This document shows, one piece after another, positions 1 through 8,304 of a stretch of 50,245 nucleotides of DNA. Source of the stretch: an uncultured Clostridia bacterium (GTDB lineage: Bacteria; Bacillota; Clostridia; Lachnospirales; Anaerotignaceae); contig CAJTZO010000014.1 of the NCBI GenBank assembly GCA_910583755.1, positions 1-50,245 on the forward strand. The letters are read 5' to 3'. The notes beneath the pieces were generated by a model that was not told the DNA's origin, did no database searches, and saw only the letters and a program-made list of their open reading frames with translations. The translations under genes and the position numbers were made by a program. Numbering within the stretch: position 1 is the first letter of the stretch; every line of letters begins with the position of its first letter.

Positions 1-98
1 CCCCTACTGCGTAACATGAGGGCATAAAAAAAGCGGCGTTCCTGTTCTCCCGTGTAGGGATAGAGAAACGCCGCGTTTGCGTCGTATTCAGTTTTCAT
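1..98 (-). CDS. Partial CDS of a mobile-element protein (N-terminus only)
   Basis: An ATG at 98-96 opens a frame that runs off the window edge after 32 codons. It begins MKTEYDANAAF and continues through LYPYTGEQE. The base composition is clearly GC-richer than everything from 250 onward, so it belongs with the foreign segment at the left edge rather than with the chromosome. It points away from the MATE gene, into the element. I do not recognise a family with certainty. The style resembles small accessory proteins of Tn1549-like conjugative elements of gut Firmicutes, but that is an impression and not a motif match. Confidence 0.5.
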   Translation of the reverse strand, partial: MKTEYDANAAFLYPYTGEQERRFFYALMLRSR

Positions 99-240
99 TT
101 ATTCTTTCTCAATGCTGTGTGCTGGTGGCTGGGCTTGCAGGGTTCCGGGCGGCATATCAAGGCTCTTTCCCTCAAAAGTAGTAAATTGGTAGTAAATTCA
201 GCTTGAAATCCTGCTTGTATGCCCGTAAATCAAGGCTTTT
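1..240. mobile_element. End of an integrated mobile element (extends beyond the window)
   Basis: The first 200 or so bases are GC-rich compared with the AT-rich host and share no reading frame with the MATE gene they abut. Two 11-bp tandem near-repeats, GTAGTAAATTG and GTAGTAAATTC, lie at 178-199, the kind of sequence seen at recombinase arm sites. A second imperfect direct repeat, ATCAAGGCTC at 157-166 and ATCAAGGCTT at 229-238, brackets the likely junction. The exact junction cannot be fixed without the other end or an empty site; I place it between about 196 and 245. Confidence 0.6.
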
Positions 241-1298
241 TTGAGATAATCAACCATTTTATCTGTAAAAATAACAGTAATAATGGGTGCAATCGCTTCT
301 GATAAACAAAATACAAAAAAGCAAAATAGAATTATCATGAAATAACCATATTTTACTAATTTCTTTAAGTTTTCTTTATCTTCTTTTCCATAATTATAGC
401 TAATTAAAGGTGCAGTGCCAGAAGAAAAACCGAGTATAATTGAAGTTAATAAAAATTGTGCATATAAAACAATCGTAATAGCTCCTACACCATCCACACC
501 AATATATTTTAACATCTTAATATTAAATAAATAAGTTGTAATTCCAGTGGAAATTTGTGTCACCATTTCAGAACTACCATTTGTACAAGCTTTTAAGATG
601 GTACTGAATTGAAATTGTGGCTTTTCAAAATATAATATTCCTTTTTTTCGGGAAAAATAAATGAAATAACTAAGAGCAATTAAGACTGGAATTACCATTC
701 CCATTTGTGTCGCTAGTGCAGCCCCTTTTACCCCTAATTTCAGTGGTACCATAAATATATAATCCAGCAGCATATTAATAACACCACCAATGATACCACT
801 AAACAATCCTAATCCAGGCTTTCCAGCAGTAACTAAAAAATAATCAAAATATGTTTTTAAAATGGCAACTGGTACAAAATATAAAGTAAAAGATAAATAA
901 TCATAGCAATCAGAATATAGCTGTTCTGTAGAACCTGCTAAATAAATAATATTTTTGATAAATAAATTTCCAAAAATAGAAATTAAAATACCAATTAAAA
1001 ATACTACAATCGTAAGTGATGTAAAGATACTTCTTGCTTTTTGTTCCTTTTTTTCACCTAAAAGCATTGCAACAATAGCACTTCCGCCTGTTGCCATCAT
1101 AATAGAAGTCCCTAATACTAAATTAATCACAGGATATACAATATTTGTAGCAGATAAGGCATTTGCACCCACATAACGAGAAATAAATACACCATCTACA
1201 ATAGTATATAATGATAAAAATACCATCGTAGACATTGTTGGTAATGTAAAAGCAATCATAGATTTTAGGGATATTTTTTTATTTAAACCTACTGACAT
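198..1298 (-). pseudogene. MATE family efflux transporter, 3' end lost
   Basis: A multidrug and toxin extrusion (MATE/DinF-type) membrane antiporter that would export organic cations or drugs using Na+ or H+. The frame has 366 residues with about ten predicted membrane segments, against roughly 440-460 and twelve segments in the family. The family pattern is intact from the N-terminus (TMSTMVFLSLYTIVDGVFISR) to about VDYLKKAL. The last dozen residues (IYGHTSRISS) are read from, or next to, the foreign GC-rich sequence and stop at 198. The final two helices are therefore missing. Transport function is doubtful. The start at 1298 follows an AGAAAGAGG-type ribosome site. It is last in a minus-strand run after the YoaK-like gene. 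Confidence 0.85.
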
Positions 1299-1325
1299 AA
1301 TATAAACCTCTTTCTATTATAGGTA

Positions 1326-2018
1326 TTATAAATTTTTATTCTTAATATCTGATAAAAACAATATAAAAAGTACAGGTAATAATATCAAACAACAAAATAA
1401 AATTGCCTTTTCTTTTACTATTTGAATGAGAAAAGTACCTATCCCAGCACCCATTACAAAAAATAATATAACAGAAATATAATATAAGGACTTTATTTTA
1501 CTTTCATAATTCTTTTGTTCTACACCAGTGCAAAAATGAATCACAGCTTGTCTAAGATTATTGGTGCAGAATGTAGTAGCAAGTGGAATCCCATTTGATT
1601 TACGAAAAGTATTATACTGCATAGCACAAATAAAAGAAATTGGTACATTGGTAATGCCATTGGGTAAGGTATCAGGTATCAAGCCAAGAAAAAATAATAT
1701 AATAATTTCGCAAAATACAAATATTGTTTCCCAATGCAATATACTTAACTTGGAAAGCCATTTTGGAATATAAATTGTACAACCGATTCCTATTATATAT
1801 GCTAAAATCGGAAATATATAGTAAACAGCTTGGTGATACTCTTTACTGACAAAATAGATAGCAAGCATTGCAAAATTTCCTGTTTGTGCATTACAAAATA
1901 CACCACCCTTTAAAAGGTAGGTAAAGGCTTCTAAAAATCCTCCCACACTTGCTAACATAATACAAATAAAAAAAGAAGCCCATTTTGAAATCCTCCCATC
2001 TTCATTTTGTATTTCCAT
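1326..2018 (-). CDS. YoaK family (DUF1275) membrane protein
   Basis: A 230-residue integral membrane protein with about six hydrophobic segments. The N-terminal block around residues 20-55 (GGFLEAFTYLLKGGVF, then NAQTGNFAML) is the DUF1275/YoaK signature. The family is common in Firmicutes and its substrate is unknown; a transport role is only assumed. The start lies inside the last codons of rarA (17-nt overlap), so translational coupling to rarA is likely. The next gene downstream is the truncated MATE gene, 27 bp away. Confidence 0.85.
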   Translation of the reverse strand: MEIQNEDGRISKWASFFICIMLASVGGFLEAFTYLLKGGVFCNAQTGNFAMLAIYFVSKEYHQAVYYIFPILAYIIGIGCTIYIPKWLSKLSILHWETIFVFCEIIILFFLGLIPDTLPNGITNVPISFICAMQYNTFRKSNGIPLATTFCTNNLRQAVIHFCTGVEQKNYESKIKSLYYISVILFFVMGAGIGTFLIQIVKEKAILFCCLILLPVLFILFLSDIKNKNL

Positions 2019-3342
2019 TTGTTTCTCTTCCCTTTCCTAAACGTTTTAAAGACTCCTTAATTCTTTTTTCAACTCCATTTTCTGTAGGTTCATAATAAAT
2101 TTTATCTGCTAATTCATCTGGTAAATATTGCTGCTGCACATAATGTCCTGGGAAATCATGTGGATATTGGTAATGAAATCCGTTTTCTAATGTTTTGGCA
2201 CCACTATAATGACAATCTTTCAAATAACCTGGAATAGATTTTATCTGCACATGACAAACATCTTCCATTGCTTTTTCAATTCCCATATAGCAAGCATTGC
2301 TTTTTGGAGCACAAGATAAATAAGTAACTGCTTGTGCTAAAATAATCCGGCATTCCGGCATACCAATAAATTGTACCGCTTGTGCTGCCGATACAGCAAC
2401 TTGCAATGCATGAGGGTCAGCATTTCCAATATCTTCTGAAGCAGCTATGATAATACGTCTTGCAATAAATTTAGGGTCTTCTCCAACATACAGCATTTTT
2501 GCCAAATAATATAATGCTGCATGGGGGTCGGAACCTCTAATACTTTTAATAAAGGCAGAAATCGTATCATAATGATTGTCTCCATCTTTATCATAGTTTA
2601 AAGCCCTTTTTTGGATACATTCTTGTGCTACAGATAAGTCAATAAAAATCTTTTCATCTTCTTTTCTAGTGGTAAGAACGGCTAATTCTAATGCATTTAA
2701 GGCAGCACGAGCATCTCCATTTGCTACATCCGCCAAAAAATCAATCGCATCTGATGATATTTCTACAGGGTAGATACCTAATCCTTTTTCACTATCTTTT
2801 AAAGCTCTTTTTAATATTTCTTTGATATTTTCTTTTGTTAACTGTTTTAGTTCAAATAAAATGGAACGAGAAACTAAAGCTTTATTTACTTCAAAATAAG
2901 GATTTTCTGTTGTTGCTCCAATGAGTATAATTGTACCATTTTCTACATGGGGTAATAAAGCATCTTGCTGTATTTTATTAAATCTATGAATTTCATCAAT
3001 AAATAAAATTGTTTTTTTCTGATACATACCTGAAATGTTTTTTGCATGCTCAATTATTTCTTTCATTTCTTTAATGCCTGAAGTAGTTGCATTTAATTGT
3101 TGAAAATCGCTTTTTGTTGTATTTGCTATGATTTTTGCTAATGTTGTTTTTCCTGTTCCTGGTGGTCCATAAAATAAAATAGAACTTAACCTATCAGACT
3201 GAATGGCTCTATAAAGTAATTTATCTTTTGCAATAATATGTTCTTGTCCTACAAAATCTTCTAATGTAGTGGGACGAATGCGAGAGGCAAGTGGTGCATT
3301 TTGTTCTTGTTGCTTTCTATGATTATATTCAAATAAATCCAT
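2002..3342 (-). CDS. rarA: Replication-associated recombination protein A (MgsA/RarA AAA+ ATPase)
   Basis: A clamp-loader-like AAA+ ATPase acting at stalled replication forks. Over its 446 residues one sees Walker A GPPGTGKT at 59-66, Walker B with DEIH at 115-118, sensor 1 GATTENP, and a C-terminal tetramerisation region with YHYPHDFPGH-like sequence (here FHYQYPHDFPGHYV). Length and order are normal for the family. A GGGAGA ribosome site precedes the ATG at 3342. It sits 12 bp after the HAD phosphatase gene and overlaps the YoaK-like gene, so the three probably form one transcript. Confidence 0.95.
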   Translation of the reverse strand: MDLFEYNHRKQQEQNAPLASRIRPTTLEDFVGQEHIIAKDKLLYRAIQSDRLSSILFYGPPGTGKTTLAKIIANTTKSDFQQLNATTSGIKEMKEIIEHAKNISGMYQKKTILFIDEIHRFNKIQQDALLPHVENGTIILIGATTENPYFEVNKALVSRSILFELKQLTKENIKEILKRALKDSEKGLGIYPVEISSDAIDFLADVANGDARAALNALELAVLTTRKEDEKIFIDLSVAQECIQKRALNYDKDGDNHYDTISAFIKSIRGSDPHAALYYLAKMLYVGEDPKFIARRIIIAASEDIGNADPHALQVAVSAAQAVQFIGMPECRIILAQAVTYLSCAPKSNACYMGIEKAMEDVCHVQIKSIPGYLKDCHYSGAKTLENGFHYQYPHDFPGHYVQQQYLPDELADKIYYEPTENGVEKRIKESLKRLGKGRETNGNTK

Positions 3343-3354
3343 ATTACATTCTCC

Positions 3355-4194
3355 CTATTTTTTTAATAAAAATTTTTCTAATGCCAATGCTACTCCATTT
3401 TCTTCATTAGAAGCTGTCACATAATCTGCTATTTCTTGAATGTTCTGATGTGCATTTCCCATAGCAATTCCTAATCCTGCTTCTTGTAACATATCAATAT
3501 CATTTCTATCATCACCTATGGTAACTGTTTCTGACATAGTAACACCGAAATAGTTGCAAAGTCTTTCTACTCCAGAGGCTTTGTTCCCTCCTTTTTTATT
3601 AATAAAAAGATATTTGTCCCACAAATGTTCCCTGATATCAATTTCGCTGCAATCTCCTTGTTGTATCCTATTTTTTATCTCTGCTATAATATCTGTTTTT
3701 CCTGCAATAACAATTTGATAAATGGGTGGTGCTACTGTTTTTAGTTGCTGCCAATTTTTGAGATAACGGATTCCACCCATATAACTTTTTACTCTACCCA
3801 CTATCGTTCTTTTATTAAAAATGTCATAATGATACTCTTTTTCATTTTCAGCAAATTTATAGTAGATGTAACCTGTATTAAGTTCTACAAATATTTCTTT
3901 TCTATTTGCAGCAGAAAGAATTAAATTAATTTCATCTTCAGATAATTCCAATCCTTCCACAATTTTTTTTGTTTCTGGTTCTACTAATACTGCACCATCA
4001 ATGCAAGCAATCGGCACTTTGATACCAGCTTTTTTTGCTACTGGTAAAGCCTTCCGTATGTTTCGTCCTGTACAAATTGTTACAATACCACCTGATTTCT
4101 GTACATCAGATATGGTGTGTATTGTTTTTTGGGAAATTTTTCCTTTGTTATTAATTAATGTACCATCAATATCCAATACTGCCAACTTATACAT
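3355..4194 (-). CDS. Cof-type HAD-IIB phosphatase
   Basis: A haloacid-dehalogenase superfamily sugar-phosphate or nucleotide phosphatase of the Cof/YidA type. Motif I is DIDGTL at residues 8-13 (nucleophile Asp8, acid/base Asp10). The C-terminal motif IV is GDDRNDIDML, followed by GIAMGNA, both typical of HAD-IIB. The frame is open further upstream to 4215, but GGAGG at 4205-4201 lies 6 nt before the ATG at 4194. I therefore start there, giving 279 residues. The substrate cannot be predicted; family members are often promiscuous. Confidence 0.9.
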   Translation of the reverse strand: MYKLAVLDIDGTLINNKGKISQKTIHTISDVQKSGGIVTICTGRNIRKALPVAKKAGIKVPIACIDGAVLVEPETKKIVEGLELSEDEINLILSAANRKEIFVELNTGYIYYKFAENEKEYHYDIFNKRTIVGRVKSYMGGIRYLKNWQQLKTVAPPIYQIVIAGKTDIIAEIKNRIQQGDCSEIDIREHLWDKYLFINKKGGNKASGVERLCNYFGVTMSETVTIGDDRNDIDMLQEAGLGIAMGNAHQNIQEIADYVTASNEENGVALALEKFLLKK

Positions 4195-4239
4195 TTTTTT
4201 CCTCCTATTATCCACTACATATTATAAATTACAACATGT

Positions 4240-5652
4240 TTAATAAGTACAAAGTCCAGTTGTTTCTTGTAAATAATATAAGATTCTTTTTGCAAAATTA
4301 TTTTGTTGATAGGTTTCAAAAGGTACTGTATAATTTCCATGTTCATTATTCCATATCTTTTGAAAATAAGCAGCAACTTCTTTTGCAAAATCATTTTCTT
4401 TTTCTGTTATAATTTCTAAATCAGCTTCTAAATTATATCCTTTTAGGTTCTTCCTAGTATAATTACCAGAACCAAGTAATACAACATTTTGATATCCAAA
4501 ATCAAAATAAGACATCTTTGTATGATATTGTTCTCCTTTTGTATCATACCAACGAATATGTATATTTTCACTTTTTTTATGTAGTTGTGTCAATACAGAA
4601 CGATTTGGTGAACCATCTTTTTGAATACCAAAAGCATCTTTATTGGGGTCAGCTATAATATAAATAGAAACACCTCGATTTGCCGCTTTTTCTATTTCTT
4701 TGATTAAATCAAAATCTGTAATATAAAAGATTCCCATATAGATGTTATCTCCTTCTTTTGCTTGTTGAATGTTTTTTATTAAACGATGAAAAATTCCATT
4801 TTCTGTAATATATTTTACTTTTGTGTTTATAATCGTGTGATTTTCTGTATTTTTATACTCCAATTTTGGTAATATAATGTTAGATTGTTGTGCAATTACT
4901 TTTTCTCCTTCTAACATATATGGTATTACATCACTTTGAAAACGAACAGCTACATTAGAATGATAACTGCTTGCATCATGTGGATTTGCAGAAGAAACAA
5001 GAGCTTCTTTTTCTGTTATGATTAATTTCCTATGGTTTGCTTTAAAATTTGCTAATTTTAAAACAGACCGAATATTAATGGGGGGAGCTATTTTATCTAA
5101 AGGATTTGAAATCCATCCTTTTCCATTATTGCCAAAGGGTTTTATAAAAAGGCGGTAATATCCAGAATAGAGTGGATTTGAGTCTTTTAAAGCATCTAAA
5201 TTTGTTTCAATTACAATAATATTATGTTCCTTCATTAACTGCATATTTTTTTCTATGTAAGAACCATAAAAACCATTAATAGGGTCTGTAATAAAAACGA
5301 TATCTATATTTGGATTTTCTTTCTTTTTTGCAATTAAAGCATCTGTTATCATTTGTGTTGTGTTAGGATATTGGTATTGTGTTTTATCATAAACATCATT
5401 ATATAAAAATAAATCTAACACAATAAAGTCTTCTGCTTTTTTAATCATATCAAGTTCCGCGGAAAGGATGGACTGTTCTCTTTCAGCTTTTCCATCTTTT
5501 TGATAAGTCAAATCGTATAAAAATTTTAAGGATGAAACCTCCTCATTTTCACTTTCTATAGAAGTACCTATAGGATTTTTTGTACATAAACTCCAAATGA
5601 TAGGAAATAATAGTAAAATAAAAAATATTTTTTTGTTTTGCTTTAAATACAT
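4240..5652 (-). CDS. Phospholipase D-like (HKD) phosphatidyltransferase family protein
   Basis: A 470-residue protein with an N-terminal hydrophobic anchor (residues 9-23) and two HKD half-sites of the phospholipase D/cardiolipin synthase superfamily. The second site is canonical: H377, K379, D384, then GSGNYT. The first site reads H207, K209 and Glu214 in place of the usual Asp, followed by SSANP. It is anchored outside the cytoplasmic membrane or in it. Cardiolipin synthase usually has two N-terminal helices and about 480-510 residues, so a generic PLD-family enzyme is the safer name. It sits upstream of the HAD gene with a 45-bp gap. Confidence 0.8.
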   Translation of the reverse strand: MYLKQNKKIFFILLLFPIIWSLCTKNPIGTSIESENEEVSSLKFLYDLTYQKDGKAEREQSILSAELDMIKKAEDFIVLDLFLYNDVYDKTQYQYPNTTQMITDALIAKKKENPNIDIVFITDPINGFYGSYIEKNMQLMKEHNIIVIETNLDALKDSNPLYSGYYRLFIKPFGNNGKGWISNPLDKIAPPINIRSVLKLANFKANHRKLIITEKEALVSSANPHDASSYHSNVAVRFQSDVIPYMLEGEKVIAQQSNIILPKLEYKNTENHTIINTKVKYITENGIFHRLIKNIQQAKEGDNIYMGIFYITDFDLIKEIEKAANRGVSIYIIADPNKDAFGIQKDGSPNRSVLTQLHKKSENIHIRWYDTKGEQYHTKMSYFDFGYQNVVLLGSGNYTRKNLKGYNLEADLEIITEKENDFAKEVAAYFQKIWNNEHGNYTVPFETYQQNNFAKRILYYLQETTGLCTY

Positions 5653-5690
5653 TTTTTATATTCCTCTCTTATAATCTATACATCACATAA

Positions 5691-5722
5691 AAAGAAGTAT
5701 CAAAATATTTTGATACTTCTTT
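5691..5722 (-). terminator. Rho-independent terminator downstream of tRNA-Thr
   Basis: A near-perfect 15-bp inverted repeat starts AAAGAAGTATC at 5691, with its mirror at 5708-5722. It is AT-rich with U-runs on both strands. It lies between the PLD gene start and the tRNA-Thr 3' end and probably ends the tRNA transcript. Confidence 0.7.
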
Positions 5723-5778
5723 TTACGATAATACTTATTATTGATATGATTAAGTACATTTTTATCTTATTAAAATTC

Positions 5779-5851
5779 AGCTGGAAACGTGACTTGAACA
5801 CGCGACCTGCTGATTACGAATCAGCTGCTCTACCGACTGAGCTATTCCAGC
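5779..5851 (-). tRNA. tRNA-Thr (anticodon CGT)
   Basis: On the minus strand the acceptor arms GCTGGAA (5851-5845) and TTCCAGC (5786-5780) pair fully. The D-arm contains AGCTCAGTCGGTAGAGC, the anticodon arm GCTGA-TTCGTAA-TCAGC gives anticodon CGT for ACG codons, and the T-arm contains GTTCAAG. The discriminator is T at 5779, and CCA is not encoded. Length is 73 nt. Confidence 0.95.
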
Positions 5852-5896
5852 AAACATAATTATATTGTATTATAGCACTTCTTGCTCTAAATTGCA

Positions 5897-5934
5897 ACAA
5901 AAAAGTCCCCTTTTTTTCAAAAGAGAACTTTTTG
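5897..5934 (-). terminator. Terminator of the groESL operon
   Basis: On the minus strand an arm of AAAAAGTTCTCTTTT pairs, partly through G-U, with AAAAGGGGACTTTTTT. It lies 20 bp after the groEL stop and ends in a U-run. Confidence 0.65.
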
Positions 5935-5953
5935 TTTTTAAAATGGATAGGGA

Positions 5954-7588
5954 TTACATCATACCACCCATTCCACCGCCCATTCCTGCCATATCAGGAT
6001 GTGCATCATTCTTAGAAGGTAATTCTGCAACAACGGCTTCTGTTGTCAAGAAAGTAGAAGCAACAGAAGTTGCATTTTGTAAAGCACTTCTTGCAACTTT
6101 TGTAGGGTCTAAGATACCAGCATCTACCATTTCAACATATTCTTCTGTTAAAGCGTTAAAGCCCATGCCAGAAGAAAGTTCTTTTACTTTATTTACAATG
6201 ACAGAGCCTTCTAAACCAGCATTTGTTGCGATTTGACGCATAGGAGCTTCCAATGCTTTTAAAACAATTTCTGCACCAGTTTTTTCATCTCCTGTTAAAC
6301 CTTCTGCAATTTTTTTCACTTGTTCAATTGCATGGATATAAGCTGTACCACCACCAGCAACAATACCTTCTTCCACTGCTGCTCTGGTAGCTGCTAAAGC
6401 ATCTTCCATTCTTAATTTTTTTTCTTTCATTTCTGTTTCTGTTGCAGCTCCTACTTTGATGACTGCAACGCCACCAGATAATTTTGCTAATCTTTCTTGC
6501 AATTTTTCTTTATCAAAATCAGAGGTAGTTTCTTCTAACTGTGCCTTAATTTGATTAATTCTGCCTTGAATATCTTCTTTATTACCTGCACCATCTGCAA
6601 TAATAGTTAATTCTTTTTCTACTCTGACAGTTCTTGCATGACCAAGCATATCAATTGTAGCTTCTTTTAAATCAATACCTAATTCGTCAGAAATCACTTG
6701 ACCGCCTGTTAAAGCAGCAATATCTGCAATCTGCGCTTTTCTTCTTTCACCATAGCCAGGTGCTTTTACTGCAACACAGTTAATAGTACCTCTTAATTTA
6801 TTAACAACTAAAGTAGCAAGTGCTTCTCCCTCTACATCATCTGCAATAATAAGAAGCTTTCCACCTACTTGCATAATTTGTTCTAATATAGGTAATAAAT
6901 CTTGAATATTAGAGATTTTTTTATCTGTAATTAAGATAAATGGGTCTTCTAATACTGCAATCATTTTTTCCATATCTGTTGCCATATAAGAAGAAAGATA
7001 ACCTTTGTCAAATTGCATTCCTTCTACAAGTTCTAATTCTGTATTCATTGTTTTGGATTCTTCTACTGTAATAACACCATCATTTGTCACTTTTTCCATG
7101 GCGTCTGCAATCATTTCTCCCACTTCATCATCACCAGCAGAAATAGCAGCAACATTTGCAATATGTTTTTTAGTAGAAACAACTTGACTCATCTTTTTAA
7201 TCTCTTCTACCGTTGTTTCTGTTGCTTTTTGCATTCCTTTTCTTAATATAATTGCATTTGCACCAGCTGCAATATTTTTTAAACCTTCTTGAATCATCGC
7301 TTGTGCTAATACTGTAGCAGTTGTAGTGCCATCACCAGCAACATCATTTGTCTGTGTTGCAACTTCTTTTACCAATTGAGCTCCCATATTTTCGTATGGG
7401 TCCTCTAATTCAATATCTCTTGCAATAGAAACACCATCATTGGTAATCAATGGAGAAATAAATTTTCTATCTAAAACAACATTTCTACCCTTTGGACCTA
7501 ATGTTACCTTCACAGTGTTTGCTAATTTATTTACACCGGCTTCCATTGCCTTTCTCGCTTCTGTGCCATATTTAATTTCTTTTGCCAT
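5954..7588 (-). CDS. groEL: Chaperonin GroEL (Hsp60)
   Basis: The 60-kDa cytoplasmic chaperonin subunit, 544 residues, full family length. Visible hallmarks are the N-terminal VTLGPKGRNVVLD, the ATP-binding VAGDGTTTATVLAQ, the conserved AAVEEGIVAGGGTA, and the Gly-Met-rich tail ending GGMGGMM. It folds substrate proteins in a double-ring complex capped by GroES. GGAGG lies before the ATG at 7588. It is second in the groES-groEL operon with a 27-bp gap, under the CIRCE element at 7942-7968, so HrcA repression is expected. Confidence 0.99.
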   Translation of the reverse strand: MAKEIKYGTEARKAMEAGVNKLANTVKVTLGPKGRNVVLDRKFISPLITNDGVSIARDIELEDPYENMGAQLVKEVATQTNDVAGDGTTTATVLAQAMIQEGLKNIAAGANAIILRKGMQKATETTVEEIKKMSQVVSTKKHIANVAAISAGDDEVGEMIADAMEKVTNDGVITVEESKTMNTELELVEGMQFDKGYLSSYMATDMEKMIAVLEDPFILITDKKISNIQDLLPILEQIMQVGGKLLIIADDVEGEALATLVVNKLRGTINCVAVKAPGYGERRKAQIADIAALTGGQVISDELGIDLKEATIDMLGHARTVRVEKELTIIADGAGNKEDIQGRINQIKAQLEETTSDFDKEKLQERLAKLSGGVAVIKVGAATETEMKEKKLRMEDALAATRAAVEEGIVAGGGTAYIHAIEQVKKIAEGLTGDEKTGAEIVLKALEAPMRQIATNAGLEGSVIVNKVKELSSGMGFNALTEEYVEMVDAGILDPTKVARSALQNATSVASTFLTTEAVVAELPSKNDAHPDMAGMGGGMGGMM

Positions 7589-7615
7589 GATTAATTTTCC
7601 TCCTAAAAAAATTTA

Positions 7616-7903
7616 TTATTGTTCTACTTTTGCAAGAATATCATTCTGTTTTATTACAATATAGGTTTCTCCTTCAAATTTAATTTCTGTACCTGCATAT
7701 TTAGAATAAACAACTCTATCTCCTTCTTTTAATACCATTTTTACTTCTGTATCTCCTACTAGTCCACCAGGACCTACTGCAATTACCATTGCTTCTTGAG
7801 GTTTTTCTTGAGATTGTGTTGTTAATATTAAACCAGATTTTGTTTTTTCTTCTGCTTCTAACTGTTTAATTACGACTTTATCTCCTAATGGTACAAGTTT
7901 CAT
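7616..7903 (-). CDS. groES: Co-chaperonin GroES (Hsp10)
   Basis: A 95-residue co-chaperonin that caps GroEL rings. The N-terminus MKLVPLGDKVVIK and the C-terminal YIVIKQNDILA match the family. The frame stays open upstream to 7948, into CIRCE, but the ATG at 7903 has AAGGAGG (7919-7913) 9 nt upstream and gives the canonical length, so the longer form is rejected. Confidence 0.98.
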   Translation of the reverse strand: MKLVPLGDKVVIKQLEAEEKTKSGLILTTQSQEKPQEAMVIAVGPGGLVGDTEVKMVLKEGDRVVYSKYAGTEIKFEGETYIVIKQNDILAKVEQ

Positions 7904-7941
7904 AACTGATAGCCTCCTTAAAAATACATACGCTGAATTTG

Positions 7942-7968
7942 TTAGCACTCATTCAAATCGAGTGCTAA
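7942..7968. promoter_or_regulatory. CIRCE operator (HrcA binding site)
   Basis: A perfect consensus: TTAGCACTC at 7942-7950, a 9-nt spacer, and GAGTGCTAA at 7960-7968. It lies just upstream of groES and just inside the predicted transcript. HrcA, a repressor that needs GroEL to be active, would bind here and release after heat stress. Confidence 0.98.
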
Positions 7969-7980
7969 TTTCTAATTACT

Positions 7981-8009
7981 ATATTAGACATTGTTTTCCA
8001 TTTATGCAA
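7981..8009 (-). promoter_or_regulatory. Candidate groESL promoter
   Basis: On the minus strand TTGCAT (8009-8004), a 17-nt spacer and TAATAT (7986-7981) would start transcription about 7 nt before CIRCE. The hexamers are only moderate matches to sigma-A; the position supports the call. Confidence 0.4.
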
Positions 8010-8259
8010 ATAGTATATTCACTTATATTTTTATATATTCCTATTTATTTTAGTATTTTTATTATATTTTCTTTTACTATCTTTTATATTCTTATTTTTT
8101 TATTATTCTACTAAAAATTTGTTTTTTTATTAACAAACTTGTGGAAAAATAGATTTATAAAATCGTAAAAGAAGAAATTTGCTTGAAAAAATTCATAAAT
8201 AATTTACAAAAAAAGGAAAAACTTTATCAAAATTTACACTATACTATCTTATTTTGACA

Positions 8260-8268
8260 TGTTATAAT
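8260..8268 (+). promoter_or_regulatory. Extended -10 promoter of ddh
   Basis: TG-N-TATAAT (TG at 8260-8261, TATAAT at 8263-8268) is an extended -10 element 36 bp before the ddh ATG. No clear -35 is visible. The remaining 7969-8259 stretch between groES and ddh is very AT-rich and shows no gene. Confidence 0.55.
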
Positions 8269-8304
8269 TTTCCCATACTTTTATTATATTAAGGAGGAAT
8301 TAAT

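Noticed and set aside
99..155. Tiny minus-strand frame MPPGTLQAQPPAHSIEKE
   Set aside because: Only 18 codons after its ATG and no strong ribosome site; it may be a remnant or leader within the element end.
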